DNA from: Candidatus Heimdallarchaeota archaeon
Lineage (GTDB): Archaea > Asgardarchaeota > Heimdallarchaeia > JABLTI01
Assembly: GCA_019894765.1 (NCBI GenBank)
Contig: JAGXNT010000073.1
Coordinates: forward strand, 1-55,415
Direction: 5' to 3'
Length of the DNA stretch: 55,415 nucleotides
The position numbers and the translations under genes were made by a program. Each line of letters starts with the position of its first letter. The stretch's first letter is position 1. Shown here in pieces: positions 1-7,966 of this stretch. The notes beneath the pieces were generated by a model. It was not told where the DNA came from and searched no databases. It was given only the letters and a program-made list of their open reading frames with translations.

Positions 1-12
1 ATTTCCCATTTC

Positions 13-2496
13 TTGGTTAAGCGTCTCATGAATTTTGTTGTTCCATTAAAGAATCGTAGAAGAATTCCTTGGCAATGGGTTTCCCTTGGTGGTATTTCGT
101 CTTTTAAGACTGAAAAAAATGTTGCTCTAATTGAATGTGTAAATGGCTATCTCGAAATCAAACTTGTTTCACCTACTATTTGGCGAGTTCGAGCTTCTAA
201 GAGTAAAATAACTCGAGAGCATAAATCATGGGCTACAACTGAACCTCCATCTTCTATGAATATAAAACTAAAACAAGAACGCGGATATATTACCCTAAAA
301 GCTGATAAAAACATCTCAAGCAAAAATGACATTCTAATTAAAATTAATGAAATTGATTCTACAGTTACTTTTCAAAAGATTAATGATGAAATTTTGAATG
401 ATGAAGAAAAAGCAATCTCCTTCGGTCGATATAGTTCCTGGAGTTCTATGCGAAAGGTTTCTCCAGAGAAAGAAATACACATAGGATTTGGAGAACGAAC
501 TGGTAAGTTAGCCAAAAATGGAAAGAAGATGATTTTCTGGAATACTGATCCTACATCTTTTGGTAAAAACGATGATCCCCTTTATCAAAGCGAACCCATT
601 CAAATCAGTGTTAGAAAGGATGGTTCGGCTTACGGTATTTTTTATGATAATCACCATTATTCAATAATTAAGCCAAAAAATGATCGTAAAAGCACTATAG
701 AGTATTTTACAGAAAGTGGACCTCTTTGTTATTACTTCTTTACTGGTCCTACTTTGAAAGAAGTCTGTAAACAAATCTCGTCTATTAATGGAACTCTTCC
801 TCTCCCTCCAAAATGGGTTCTCGGGCATCATCAATGCCGCTGGAGTTATTATCCCGAAGAAAAGGTTCGTGATATTGCTCGTAATTTTCGAGAAAGAAAT
901 ATCCCTTGTGATAGCGTCCATTTAGATATTGATTACATGGACGGTTTCAGGTGTTTTACATGGGACAAAGATCGCTTTCCAGATCCTAAGAAGATGATTA
1001 GTGATCTTGGAGAAGATGGTTTCAAGATTATAGTAATAACTGATCCGGGATTAAAAGTAGATCAAGAATACAAAGTTTTCGCTGATTGCATTAAGAATGA
1101 TTACCAATGCAAACTCCCGAATCAAAATTCTTATGTAACTCGAGTTTGGCCGGGAAAAAGCATCTTCCCTGATTTCACAAATCCGGATGTTCGTGAATGG
1201 TGGGGGAGCCAATTTAAGACACTTTTTGATGTAGGTGTAGAAGGTTTTTGGATAGATATGAATGAACCCTCAACTTTTACGTTTAAAAGAACTGCTCTTG
1301 ATGATGTAGAACATAACATGGATGGACGAGGTGGAGATCATCAAGATGCTCACAATATTTTTGGGCAAAGCATGATGATAGCTACTCGAGAGGGGGTTGA
1401 TAAGCTTCGAGGGAATAAGAGAACCTTTCTCTTTACTCGCAGCTGTTATGCAGGAATCCAGAGATATTCTGCAAGTTGGACTGGTGATAACAATAGTAAT
1501 TGGGTAGGTTTACAGCAAACTATTCCTATGCTTCTCAACATGGGACTTGTTGGTCAACCATTAGTTGCTGTTGATATTGGAGGTTTCTCTCTTAATTGTA
1601 ATGCTGAATTACTTACTAGATGGTATCAACTTGGGATTTTTTATCCCTTTGTTAGAAATCATTCAGCAAAAGGAACAGTACCACAGGAACCATGGTCTTT
1701 TGGTGAAGAAACTGAAAAGATAATCAGAAAATATATTGAATTAAGATATCAATTAATTCCTTATCTCTATACGCTTACCTGGGAAGCAATTCTTACTGGA
1801 ATTCCATTAATGCGTCCATTGTTCATGGAGTTTCCATCTGACATTGAGACATATAATGAAAAGTGGCAGAATACAGAATTCCTTGTTGGTGATAAATTAC
1901 TAGTTGCACCCATTCTTGTGAAAGCTGTTAAAGGAAAGAACTCAGTTAGCAGAGATATTTATCTTCCGAAAGGCAAGTGGTATGATTATTGGACTAAAGA
2001 ATTACTTGTGGGAGGAAAAATCATTCAGAGAGATGTGGATATTGATCAATTACCGCTTTTTGTTAAAGCTGGAAGTATTTTGCCTTTTGGACCCATAGTT
2101 CAATCTGTCGAAAAAGCAATTGATTATCCTTTATTCATAGAGATTTTTCCAGATGAGGAAATGATTGGTAATGTTTACTTAGATGATGGTTTAACTAAGG
2201 CTTTTGAGCAAGGCGAATATTCTTTCCTTACATTTCAAGGAATTGATAAGAGAAAAAGCATTTCATTAGATTTCTCAAAGAAAGGAAATCTTCAAGGTTT
2301 ACCATCAACCAATAATTCAATACATATTGGAATTTACGATAATCGAATTCCAAGTACTGTATTAGTTAATGATAAGAAGCTCAAAAGTAATGACAATTCT
2401 CTTGAGAATTACTGGGAAGTTAACACAAAAGAAGGAATACTTCTTATTGTCATTAAGAATCCTGAATTTCCAATGAATATAGAGATTACTTACTGA
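13..2496 (+). CDS. GH31 alpha-glucosidase-family glycoside hydrolase
   Basis: Glycoside hydrolase family 31 enzyme, probably a cytoplasmic alpha-glucosidase or alpha-xylosidase releasing sugars from the non-reducing ends of oligosaccharides. The barrel carries the family nucleophile motif WIDMNEPSTF (Asp415) and the acid/base motif SWTGDN (Asp492), both intact; a beta-sandwich follows to the C-terminus. No signal peptide is visible. The first start seen is TTG at 13, with ATG at 28; there is no in-frame stop between base 1 and 13, so the gene may begin left of the window. Its stop overlaps the end of the convergent ESCRT-II-like gene by 7 bases. Family assignment is firm; substrate specificity cannot be read from sequence. 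Confidence 0.93.
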   Translation: MVKRLMNFVVPLKNRRRIPWQWVSLGGISSFKTEKNVALIECVNGYLEIKLVSPTIWRVRASKSKITREHKSWATTEPPSSMNIKLKQERGYITLKADKNISSKNDILIKINEIDSTVTFQKINDEILNDEEKAISFGRYSSWSSMRKVSPEKEIHIGFGERTGKLAKNGKKMIFWNTDPTSFGKNDDPLYQSEPIQISVRKDGSAYGIFYDNHHYSIIKPKNDRKSTIEYFTESGPLCYYFFTGPTLKEVCKQISSINGTLPLPPKWVLGHHQCRWSYYPEEKVRDIARNFRERNIPCDSVHLDIDYMDGFRCFTWDKDRFPDPKKMISDLGEDGFKIIVITDPGLKVDQEYKVFADCIKNDYQCKLPNQNSYVTRVWPGKSIFPDFTNPDVREWWGSQFKTLFDVGVEGFWIDMNEPSTFTFKRTALDDVEHNMDGRGGDHQDAHNIFGQSMMIATREGVDKLRGNKRTFLFTRSCYAGIQRYSASWTGDNNSNWVGLQQTIPMLLNMGLVGQPLVAVDIGGFSLNCNAELLTRWYQLGIFYPFVRNHSAKGTVPQEPWSFGEETEKIIRKYIELRYQLIPYLYTLTWEAILTGIPLMRPLFMEFPSDIETYNEKWQNTEFLVGDKLLVAPILVKAVKGKNSVSRDIYLPKGKWYDYWTKELLVGGKIIQRDVDIDQLPLFVKAGSILPFGPIVQSVEKAIDYPLFIEIFPDEEMIGNVYLDDGLTKAFEQGEYSFLTFQGIDKRKSISLDFSKKGNLQGLPSTNNSIHIGIYDNRIPSTVLVNDKKLKSNDNSLENYWEVNTKEGILLIVIKNPEFPMNIEITY

Positions 2497-3545
2497 GTCT
2501 CTGTTTCATTTTCACTTAATCCAGGAAAATAATACTTGATTCCTGTAGAATAGCTAGTATCTTTGATCGCACATCCTGCTTTCACAAATTTTTCTAATTC
2601 TTCAGCTGCTTTCTTGAGAGACCAACTTGTTTCCATGATGACTTCTTCTATTGTAAGATAACCTTTAGCTTCAGCCATTCTGAGGATGATATTTGATGCA
2701 CTCTCTGATGGACTTAACTGTATCCAATACAATCCTTCTTGATCTTGATTCAAAATAAGCAGACCATTCTCATCCAGAATCTCAACTGCTTTTATGACAT
2801 CTCTGAGATCAGCTTTTACTCGAGGATATTCTCTATTTAGAATCGCATTTATTGCTCTAATCGCAATTGGAGTATCATGTGATTCTAAGTCGAAAGTCAT
2901 TGCAATTTTTAGTATGAAATTTCCCAATTGATCGTAGTACTTATCTTTTCCAAGAAATTTTGGTTTCTCCAACTTAAGAATTCCTTTCAAAGCCCCTGCT
3001 TGTTCAGCAATTGCCATTTCTTGGTCGAATCTTTCAATTAGAATAGCTGCTACCTCTTCAGAAGACTGAATATTTGTTTTTGCATGATCTTTTTGTGTGA
3101 ATAACTCATCTATTGTTTGAATATGTTCTAACACGTTTTTCGCGAGATCCTTTATCTTGTCTACTTCTCCAAAAACAAGTAATGAATCCAGTTCTTTGAG
3201 CTCTTCTTTCAAATCCCAACTTCGACTGAAAATGATGAAATCAAATAACAAGCTATTATTAACCATTAACTTCTGAGTTTTCTCTGTGGTTCCAGGTCTA
3301 ATTCGCAAGTCTTGAGTTCTGGCTCTATCAATAAGAGATTCAACTCGAGTTCTAATCTGAGGAACTATCCGAGCAGCTCCTACTAATGATTTACTAGATG
3401 CTTCAGAATTAATCACAATTTTTCGACAACCAAAGAGAAGATTCGTGCATGCTTGATTCATTTTCCCCTCGTAGATCTTTAGCTTGTGTAAATCCTTTGG
3501 AGTATCAATCAGGTTTTTTAAAGCAGAAAGCTTGTCTTGACTCAT
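2490..3545 (-). CDS. ESCRT-II EAP30-domain protein, Vps36/Vps22-like
   Basis: Probable archaeal ESCRT-II subunit for membrane remodelling. The C-terminal 150 residues look like the tandem winged helices of EAP30 proteins. WH1 is about 200-278, with KYYDQLGNFILK then ADLRDVIKAVEILDENGLLIL. WH2 is about 283-345, with AEAKGYLTIEEV and GIKYYFPGL. From memory these line up with human SNF8 (LAEKNGYVTVSEI) and with VPS36 (GLRFYPNLF). Residues 1-195 are helical and charged, with no visible GLUE domain. I chose ATG 3545 (MSQDKL) over ATG 3605 because the extra 20 residues look non-coding. Other Asgard ESCRT genes are not adjacent. Superfamily is likely; Vps36 versus Vps22 is uncertain. Confidence 0.72.
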   Translation of the reverse strand: MSQDKLSALKNLIDTPKDLHKLKIYEGKMNQACTNLLFGCRKIVINSEASSKSLVGAARIVPQIRTRVESLIDRARTQDLRIRPGTTEKTQKLMVNNSLLFDFIIFSRSWDLKEELKELDSLLVFGEVDKIKDLAKNVLEHIQTIDELFTQKDHAKTNIQSSEEVAAILIERFDQEMAIAEQAGALKGILKLEKPKFLGKDKYYDQLGNFILKIAMTFDLESHDTPIAIRAINAILNREYPRVKADLRDVIKAVEILDENGLLILNQDQEGLYWIQLSPSESASNIILRMAEAKGYLTIEEVIMETSWSLKKAAEELEKFVKAGCAIKDTSYSTGIKYYFPGLSENETETQ

Positions 3546-3723
3546 AGTATCAACCAAGTGATTATATCCTATGTATGAATTTCTTATCTTGAATCTTAAA
3601 AACATATGGTAATTTGCTGTTTTTGTGAAAAAGAAATAGAAAATAGAGAAGGAAATTCTTCAGCAACAATTTTTAATAATAGTTAATGAGTATATGATTT
3701 GTTATATTACTGAGGTAAAACTG

Positions 3724-3951
3724 ATGATAGACATTCAAAGATTAATTAAAAGTAAGACAGCAAAGAGTAAGAAATCTATCATTGGTTGGATAGTAGCAAT
3801 TGTTGTTGGTGGCATAATTGCTATGTTTGTTTTTGGAAGTGGTACAAGCGCTATGGGGATTATTTTAGGTATAGGTGTATTTGTAGCGATAGCAGTAGGG
3901 GTATTTTTCATCTTAAAACACATCGATGATTTACCTGAAGCATTAAACTGA
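3724..3951 (+). CDS. Small two-TM membrane protein
   Basis: Hypothetical protein of 75 residues. A basic amphipathic N-terminus (RLIKSKTAKSKKS) precedes two hydrophobic helices joined by a short glycine/serine turn (FGSGTSAMG). The charged C-terminus ends in DDLPEALN. The chosen ATG at 3724 has a purine-rich GAGGT at 3712-3716 at normal Shine-Dalgarno spacing; an upstream ATG at 3694 would add ten residues. It diverges from the ESCRT-II-like gene, so the 3546-3723 gap probably holds both promoters. I do not recognise a family and give no function. Confidence 0.65.
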   Translation: MIDIQRLIKSKTAKSKKSIIGWIVAIVVGGIIAMFVFGSGTSAMGIILGIGVFVAIAVGVFFILKHIDDLPEALN

Positions 3952-4110
3952 GATGAAAAACACGAGTTTTACAATGTTTTGACATTACTTCACTTATTAT
4001 CTAATTAATTAAGCAAAAAGAATGTGTAAATCAATTTAGAATTAGTCGAAATAATTAATCAATTAGTTAATCAAACTATTGAACAATTCAAAATCAGCTG
4101 GAAGATAACA

Positions 4111-4118
4111 TTTATATT
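4111..4118 (+). promoter_or_regulatory. TATA box for candidate RNA
   Basis: TTTATATT lies about 25 bases upstream of the GC-rich structured segment that starts near 4136-4141, which is the normal archaeal TATA-to-start distance. No protein start is placed to use it: the next coding start is 240 bases away, beyond two hairpins and a T-run. Confidence 0.45.
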
Positions 4119-4135
4119 TCTAGTAAGCGTATGTT

Positions 4136-4235
4136 AATTAGCGTGCATAATGCCATTTGGCACGCCATTTTGAATATTGACTATCTCCTGTTTCGACGCG
4201 GGTCGGTTCTACTCGAATCGGTCCCGCGTTTTTGA
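4136..4235 (+). ncRNA. Candidate structured small RNA (two GC-rich hairpins)
   Basis: In the gene-free 3952-4360 stretch, about 100 bases are far more GC-rich than their surroundings. Hairpin 1 pairs GCGTGC (4141-4146) with GCACGC (4160-4165). Hairpin 2 pairs ACGCGGG (4196-4202) with CCCGCGT (4223-4229) and continues inward as CGGTTC (4204-4209) with GAATCG (4215-4220) around a 5-base TACTC loop. It is followed directly by TTTTT, as in an intrinsic terminator, and preceded by a TATA-like box at 4111. It does not fold as a tRNA, and I see no 5S, SRP or RNase P signature. The rest of 3952-4360 is plain AT-rich sequence. Confidence 0.5.
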
Positions 4236-4360
4236 TTTCGAACAAAATTTTTTTTGAAAATCTTTGCAATATAAAGTTGGAATACTCTAAAATAGGATTA
4301 AAAACTATGATAGTTTGGATAAGTTAACTTCTAACGAGTTAAACCTTGGTGATTCAAAAT

Positions 4361-4873
4361 ATGATTGATGTTGAAATTAAAGCTAGATATGAAGATCATT
4401 CTCGCGTTAGGAATATTTTGAAGAAAAAAGGAGCTCTATTTGGCGGGGAAGACCATCAAATTGATGTTTACTTCAATAGTCCAAAAGGCAGATTGAAATT
4501 GCGTAAAAGCACTATTGAAAGTGTATTAGTCTATTACATTCGAGATAACATAAAGGGTATCAAACCAAGCGAGTATTATCTCTCCAAAGCTCCGGAACCG
4601 GAAAAACTGGAGGAACTTCTCAAAATTGCTCTCGGGGAACTTGTAACCGTTGAGAAGAAACGCGAGGTTTACTTCATTGATAATATAAAATTCAATATTG
4701 ATGATGTCAAGGGTTTAGGGAAATTTGTAGAAATTGAAGCGATAACAACTAATCCTGATGACATAGAACATATGGATGAAATTGTTCGGTCTTATGTTAA
4801 ATTATTCGAAATTAAAGAAAGCGATATTCAAAGTCATTCTTATAGCGATTTATTACTCGAGAAGAAAAATTAG
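4361..4873 (+). CDS. CYTH-domain phosphohydrolase/cyclase (CyaB-like)
   Basis: CYTH superfamily protein, about 171 residues, a family of triphosphate tunnel enzymes including class IV adenylate cyclases and thiamine-triphosphatase. The N-terminus MIDVEIKARY carries the ExK-type metal/triphosphate motif. Basic strands (RLKLRKS, VEKKREVYFI) and acidic strands (FNIDDVKGLGKFVEIEAI) follow in the family's usual order. The gene could also start at GTG 4349 or TTG 4346. I prefer ATG 4361 because CYTH domains normally begin right at this motif. It converges on the RING-like gene across a strong hairpin. The family is clear; the substrate is unknown. Confidence 0.88.
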   Translation: MIDVEIKARYEDHSRVRNILKKKGALFGGEDHQIDVYFNSPKGRLKLRKSTIESVLVYYIRDNIKGIKPSEYYLSKAPEPEKLEELLKIALGELVTVEKKREVYFIDNIKFNIDDVKGLGKFVEIEAITTNPDDIEHMDEIVRSYVKLFEIKESDIQSHSYSDLLLEKKN

Positions 4874-4876
4874 AAA

Positions 4877-4908
4877 AGCTGACCCCCCAGTTGCTTGAGG
4901 GGGCAGCT
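4877..4908. terminator. GC-rich hairpin between convergent genes
   Basis: AGCTG (4877-4881) and CCCCC (4883-4887) pair with GGGGG (4899-4903) and CAGCT (4904-4908): ten base pairs with one bulged A and an 11-base loop. It lies right after the CYTH stop and just past the end of the opposing gene, so it probably ends transcription from both sides. No long T-run follows on either strand. Confidence 0.6.
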
Positions 4909-4944
4909 TATTCTTTCCCCTATGGAGATGGATGGATAGACGCT

Positions 4945-7900
4945 TTATTCCTTTTCCTCTGCGACGCCAAGCTTATCTGTAATAAGCTTTTGCTGGCAAA
5001 CAGGACAAGTCCCTTTTACTTTCACCCACTCAAGCAAGTGCTCTCTATGGGCTACATTTTGGCAGTGGTAGCATTCTAGATGTTCTGACCCGAAACTAAT
5101 AGGTAGTTTGCAGACAGAACACAGAACAGTGTCAATTCCACAGTTAGGGCAAATCTCGTTGATATTTGTCCTTTCTTCTCCACATGAATAGCATCGTACA
5201 ACTCTTTTCTCAATTCTCTCCCTTATAGCATCATGGTCTACTGGCATTGCAAACTCAGTAGGAGTAACTCCCAAGCTAATCAAACCAGTTATCTCAGTAA
5301 CGATTCTGTTCTTGAATTTCTCAGGGGCACCTTGATATGCTAATTGTAAGTAGTTGAGTGATGCTTGTAGGTCGTTTGCATCTCTTAGAGCAATCCCCAA
5401 TTCTTCTGCAACAAGATAAAGTGGTATATCAAGCTTAATACTTAATATTACGAATTCTTGATCTCTCATGCTGTTGAGATTCTGGAATTCCTTTTCTAAT
5501 GCAGCTGCCTTTTCAGTCCCTTTCATTGCGCTAATTTCTACGATTCTTTGTAGTGGATCGATTAGCCAATTTACTGTGTCTATCCATTCATGTTTACCAA
5601 TCACATCTAGTGATTCTCTTGCCTCTTGCCAATAAGTTAAGCCGTCATCAAATTTGCCTTGATCCATCAGTTCTTGTCCTGACATCAATTGTTCTTTAAC
5701 CTTGAACTTATGGAAATATGGAACATATTTTGGCTTGAATTCCTTTGCCATATTTATTCCTGCTTTCCAATTCCCTTCATCTGAATACTTCTGTATTAAA
5801 TTGTTGAGTGCTTTTCCTTTGAATACTTTGAAATCTAATCTAACTGGATCTTCTGTTGTGAAGTGTTTATCAAATGCTTCTTCTGTCTTTCGTAAAATAA
5901 TAATTGCTAATCCAATGTAAATTATTACAATTAATACAGCAATGATTCCAAAAATAATGAATAAATCATTAACTGTTACATGGAAAAGATTCGTTACAAG
6001 AACTTGAAATTCATACTTAATGACACCAGCTTCTGTTTTGACAGTTATAATTACGGTTTCTTCATACTTTGATTCGGGATCTGAACCAAAAAATTCGAAA
6101 TCTATAGGTTGATTTATTGTAATGCTTTCTCCAAGTAGTATGTAATCTATTGATGAATAATTTGATACCGTCCCAGAAATCTCAATTGTACCATTGAGTT
6201 CTTGTGACAATGTATTCTCAACTAGAACATCATAGGTTTGTATTTGTGTCAATTCGTTACGTAATTGTATCGGTACAGGAGGAGTAAAAACCGCTGTGTT
6301 CAGAGGGTAATCTATTCTAATCGGTATATTATCAATATTTAACTCAACTGCTCCTTTTGTTATGTTCAAACTTATTTCTTCGAATTCATAAACTGAAACT
6401 ATTGCGTTTAAATCAAAGGTGAAATTATTTGGCATAGAAACTAAAATTTCATCTATTGTTGGATCTACAGTTAGCCCTGCATGGAGAATTATGTCTGTCC
6501 TTGGATTATTATAACCAGCTAAGTTAGTTGTTTCAATATACATGGTATTATTAGAACCATTAATTAAAACCTCAGCACTGCCATATAACCGATAAGAAAC
6601 ATGATGAGGAAAATAGAATTCAATAGCATAATTATGTAAATCATTCTTACCAATCCATGAAGATATTTGGAATCCAGATAGAACCAACCTTGCGCTTGAT
6701 TTTATTTGATAAAGTTCAGTAGTATCACTATTAACTTCTGATAACCCACCACTTGTTAATACAACATAATCGCTTTTTATTGAACCTGGTAAATCATATG
6801 TTGTTTGGACTATCTCATCAATTCCATCATAGTCAATGTCCACAATCATTCCATCAAAAGACCAACTTGGATTATAATTTAAGCTTACGTCGTCTGATCC
6901 AGAACCAGGATTTAAAACATCAACAATTGTGATACATGTTGGAAAAGTATCTGAAACGCCAACACTTTTTGAACCGAATAAAGCAACCCTTCGAGGATTG
7001 GTAATACCAGCACTATATGTTTTCATTCCATATACTCTAAATGAATCAGAACCAAATCCATAATGACCAAAACTCCTTTGACTAAAACTTCGAGTTATAT
7101 CTCTATTAATTGAGATAATTTGCACGAATGTCTCAAGTACAGGTATATCAATTCCAGTTAAGACAAAATGAAGGTCAGTTGGTTCAGTAATTAACTCCAT
7201 CTCAACTATGTTATAATCTGTTCCATTCCAATTGTAAGTATTTGTAAGATTGTATATTGCAGCAGTTGAATTATAGCTATATTCTGCAAGTGAATAATCT
7301 TGTGGACTTGTAGCATTTCTTCCTAGAACATACAATTCATATTTACTATCGCTATCGATATCGATGATTTCGAAATCAAATATCTTCTCAAAATGATTTT
7401 GAGGTATTGTATAAGTATAATTGAACAAAAGATTACTCGAAGAAATCTCCAGAAAATCAATCCAGAATGTGTTATTTAGTGGTATTTCTTTTAGTAATGC
7501 AACCATAGGATTACCAATTTCACCATCATAACGATTGCTGATACCTTTTCCAGCTAAGTAATTGGTTTCATTATACAGAATTGTATCAACATATGATGCA
7601 GTATTCTGATAATTTATTGTGTCTAAGGTTTTTGTAAATGTAAATAATTCAATGACTCCATGTTTCATATTTGTTGCATTTTCAATACTTCCATATATTG
7701 CCATACCGCCTTCGAAGCTTTGGGCGGGATCCAAATTGATTGTTTCTGCAAAATTATACGAACTATTGAAATCAATCTTAGCAATTTTATCATTGTTAAA
7801 ATCGTATTGAGTATTATCATGGATGAGGAATGAATTATCCATTACCAATTCAGGTTCAGATAAGAGTTCACTTTTTCTCGACAAATCAACAGCAAATGCA

Positions 7901-7965
7901 GATATGAGAATTGAAACTATTAAAACACTTGAGACAATAACGTAAGCAAAGAATTTCTTCCTCAT
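4945..7965 (-). CDS. Single-pass membrane protein with zinc ribbon and RING-like C-terminus
   Basis: Large anchored protein of 1006 residues. Residues 1-26 are a signal or anchor segment. About 30-660 is a Thr/Asn/Ile-rich, presumably extracellular beta region. A TM helix (IIFGIIAVLIVIIYIGLAII) lies near 670-695. The cytoplasmic part is helical and TPR-like (about 700-915). A zinc ribbon follows (Cys925, 928, 939, 942), then a cross-brace-type module: C949-x2-C952, C965-x2-C968, H973-x2-H976, C987-x2-C990, with LLEWVKVKGTCPVC as in RING-H2 fingers. The second pair is Cys-x2-Cys rather than the classical Cys-x-His. It starts 1 base after the VWA gene's stop, so the two are one operon. E3 ligase activity is inference only. 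Confidence 0.75.
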   Translation of the reverse strand: MRKKFFAYVIVSSVLIVSILISAFAVDLSRKSELLSEPELVMDNSFLIHDNTQYDFNNDKIAKIDFNSSYNFAETINLDPAQSFEGGMAIYGSIENATNMKHGVIELFTFTKTLDTINYQNTASYVDTILYNETNYLAGKGISNRYDGEIGNPMVALLKEIPLNNTFWIDFLEISSSNLLFNYTYTIPQNHFEKIFDFEIIDIDSDSKYELYVLGRNATSPQDYSLAEYSYNSTAAIYNLTNTYNWNGTDYNIVEMELITEPTDLHFVLTGIDIPVLETFVQIISINRDITRSFSQRSFGHYGFGSDSFRVYGMKTYSAGITNPRRVALFGSKSVGVSDTFPTCITIVDVLNPGSGSDDVSLNYNPSWSFDGMIVDIDYDGIDEIVQTTYDLPGSIKSDYVVLTSGGLSEVNSDTTELYQIKSSARLVLSGFQISSWIGKNDLHNYAIEFYFPHHVSYRLYGSAEVLINGSNNTMYIETTNLAGYNNPRTDIILHAGLTVDPTIDEILVSMPNNFTFDLNAIVSVYEFEEISLNITKGAVELNIDNIPIRIDYPLNTAVFTPPVPIQLRNELTQIQTYDVLVENTLSQELNGTIEISGTVSNYSSIDYILLGESITINQPIDFEFFGSDPESKYEETVIITVKTEAGVIKYEFQVLVTNLFHVTVNDLFIIFGIIAVLIVIIYIGLAIIILRKTEEAFDKHFTTEDPVRLDFKVFKGKALNNLIQKYSDEGNWKAGINMAKEFKPKYVPYFHKFKVKEQLMSGQELMDQGKFDDGLTYWQEARESLDVIGKHEWIDTVNWLIDPLQRIVEISAMKGTEKAAALEKEFQNLNSMRDQEFVILSIKLDIPLYLVAEELGIALRDANDLQASLNYLQLAYQGAPEKFKNRIVTEITGLISLGVTPTEFAMPVDHDAIRERIEKRVVRCYSCGEERTNINEICPNCGIDTVLCSVCKLPISFGSEHLECYHCQNVAHREHLLEWVKVKGTCPVCQQKLITDKLGVAEEKE

Positions 7966-7966
7966 A

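Noticed and set aside
4141..4231. Possible tRNA, because part reads GGTTC..A.TCG like a T-arm
   Set aside because: No seven-pair acceptor stem, no anticodon arm and no 3' end can be fitted; the GGTTC lies inside one long hairpin.
4891..5079. Plus-strand frame of 62 codons after the CYTH gene
   Set aside because: It is antisense to the zinc-finger end of the membrane protein and starts inside the terminator hairpin.
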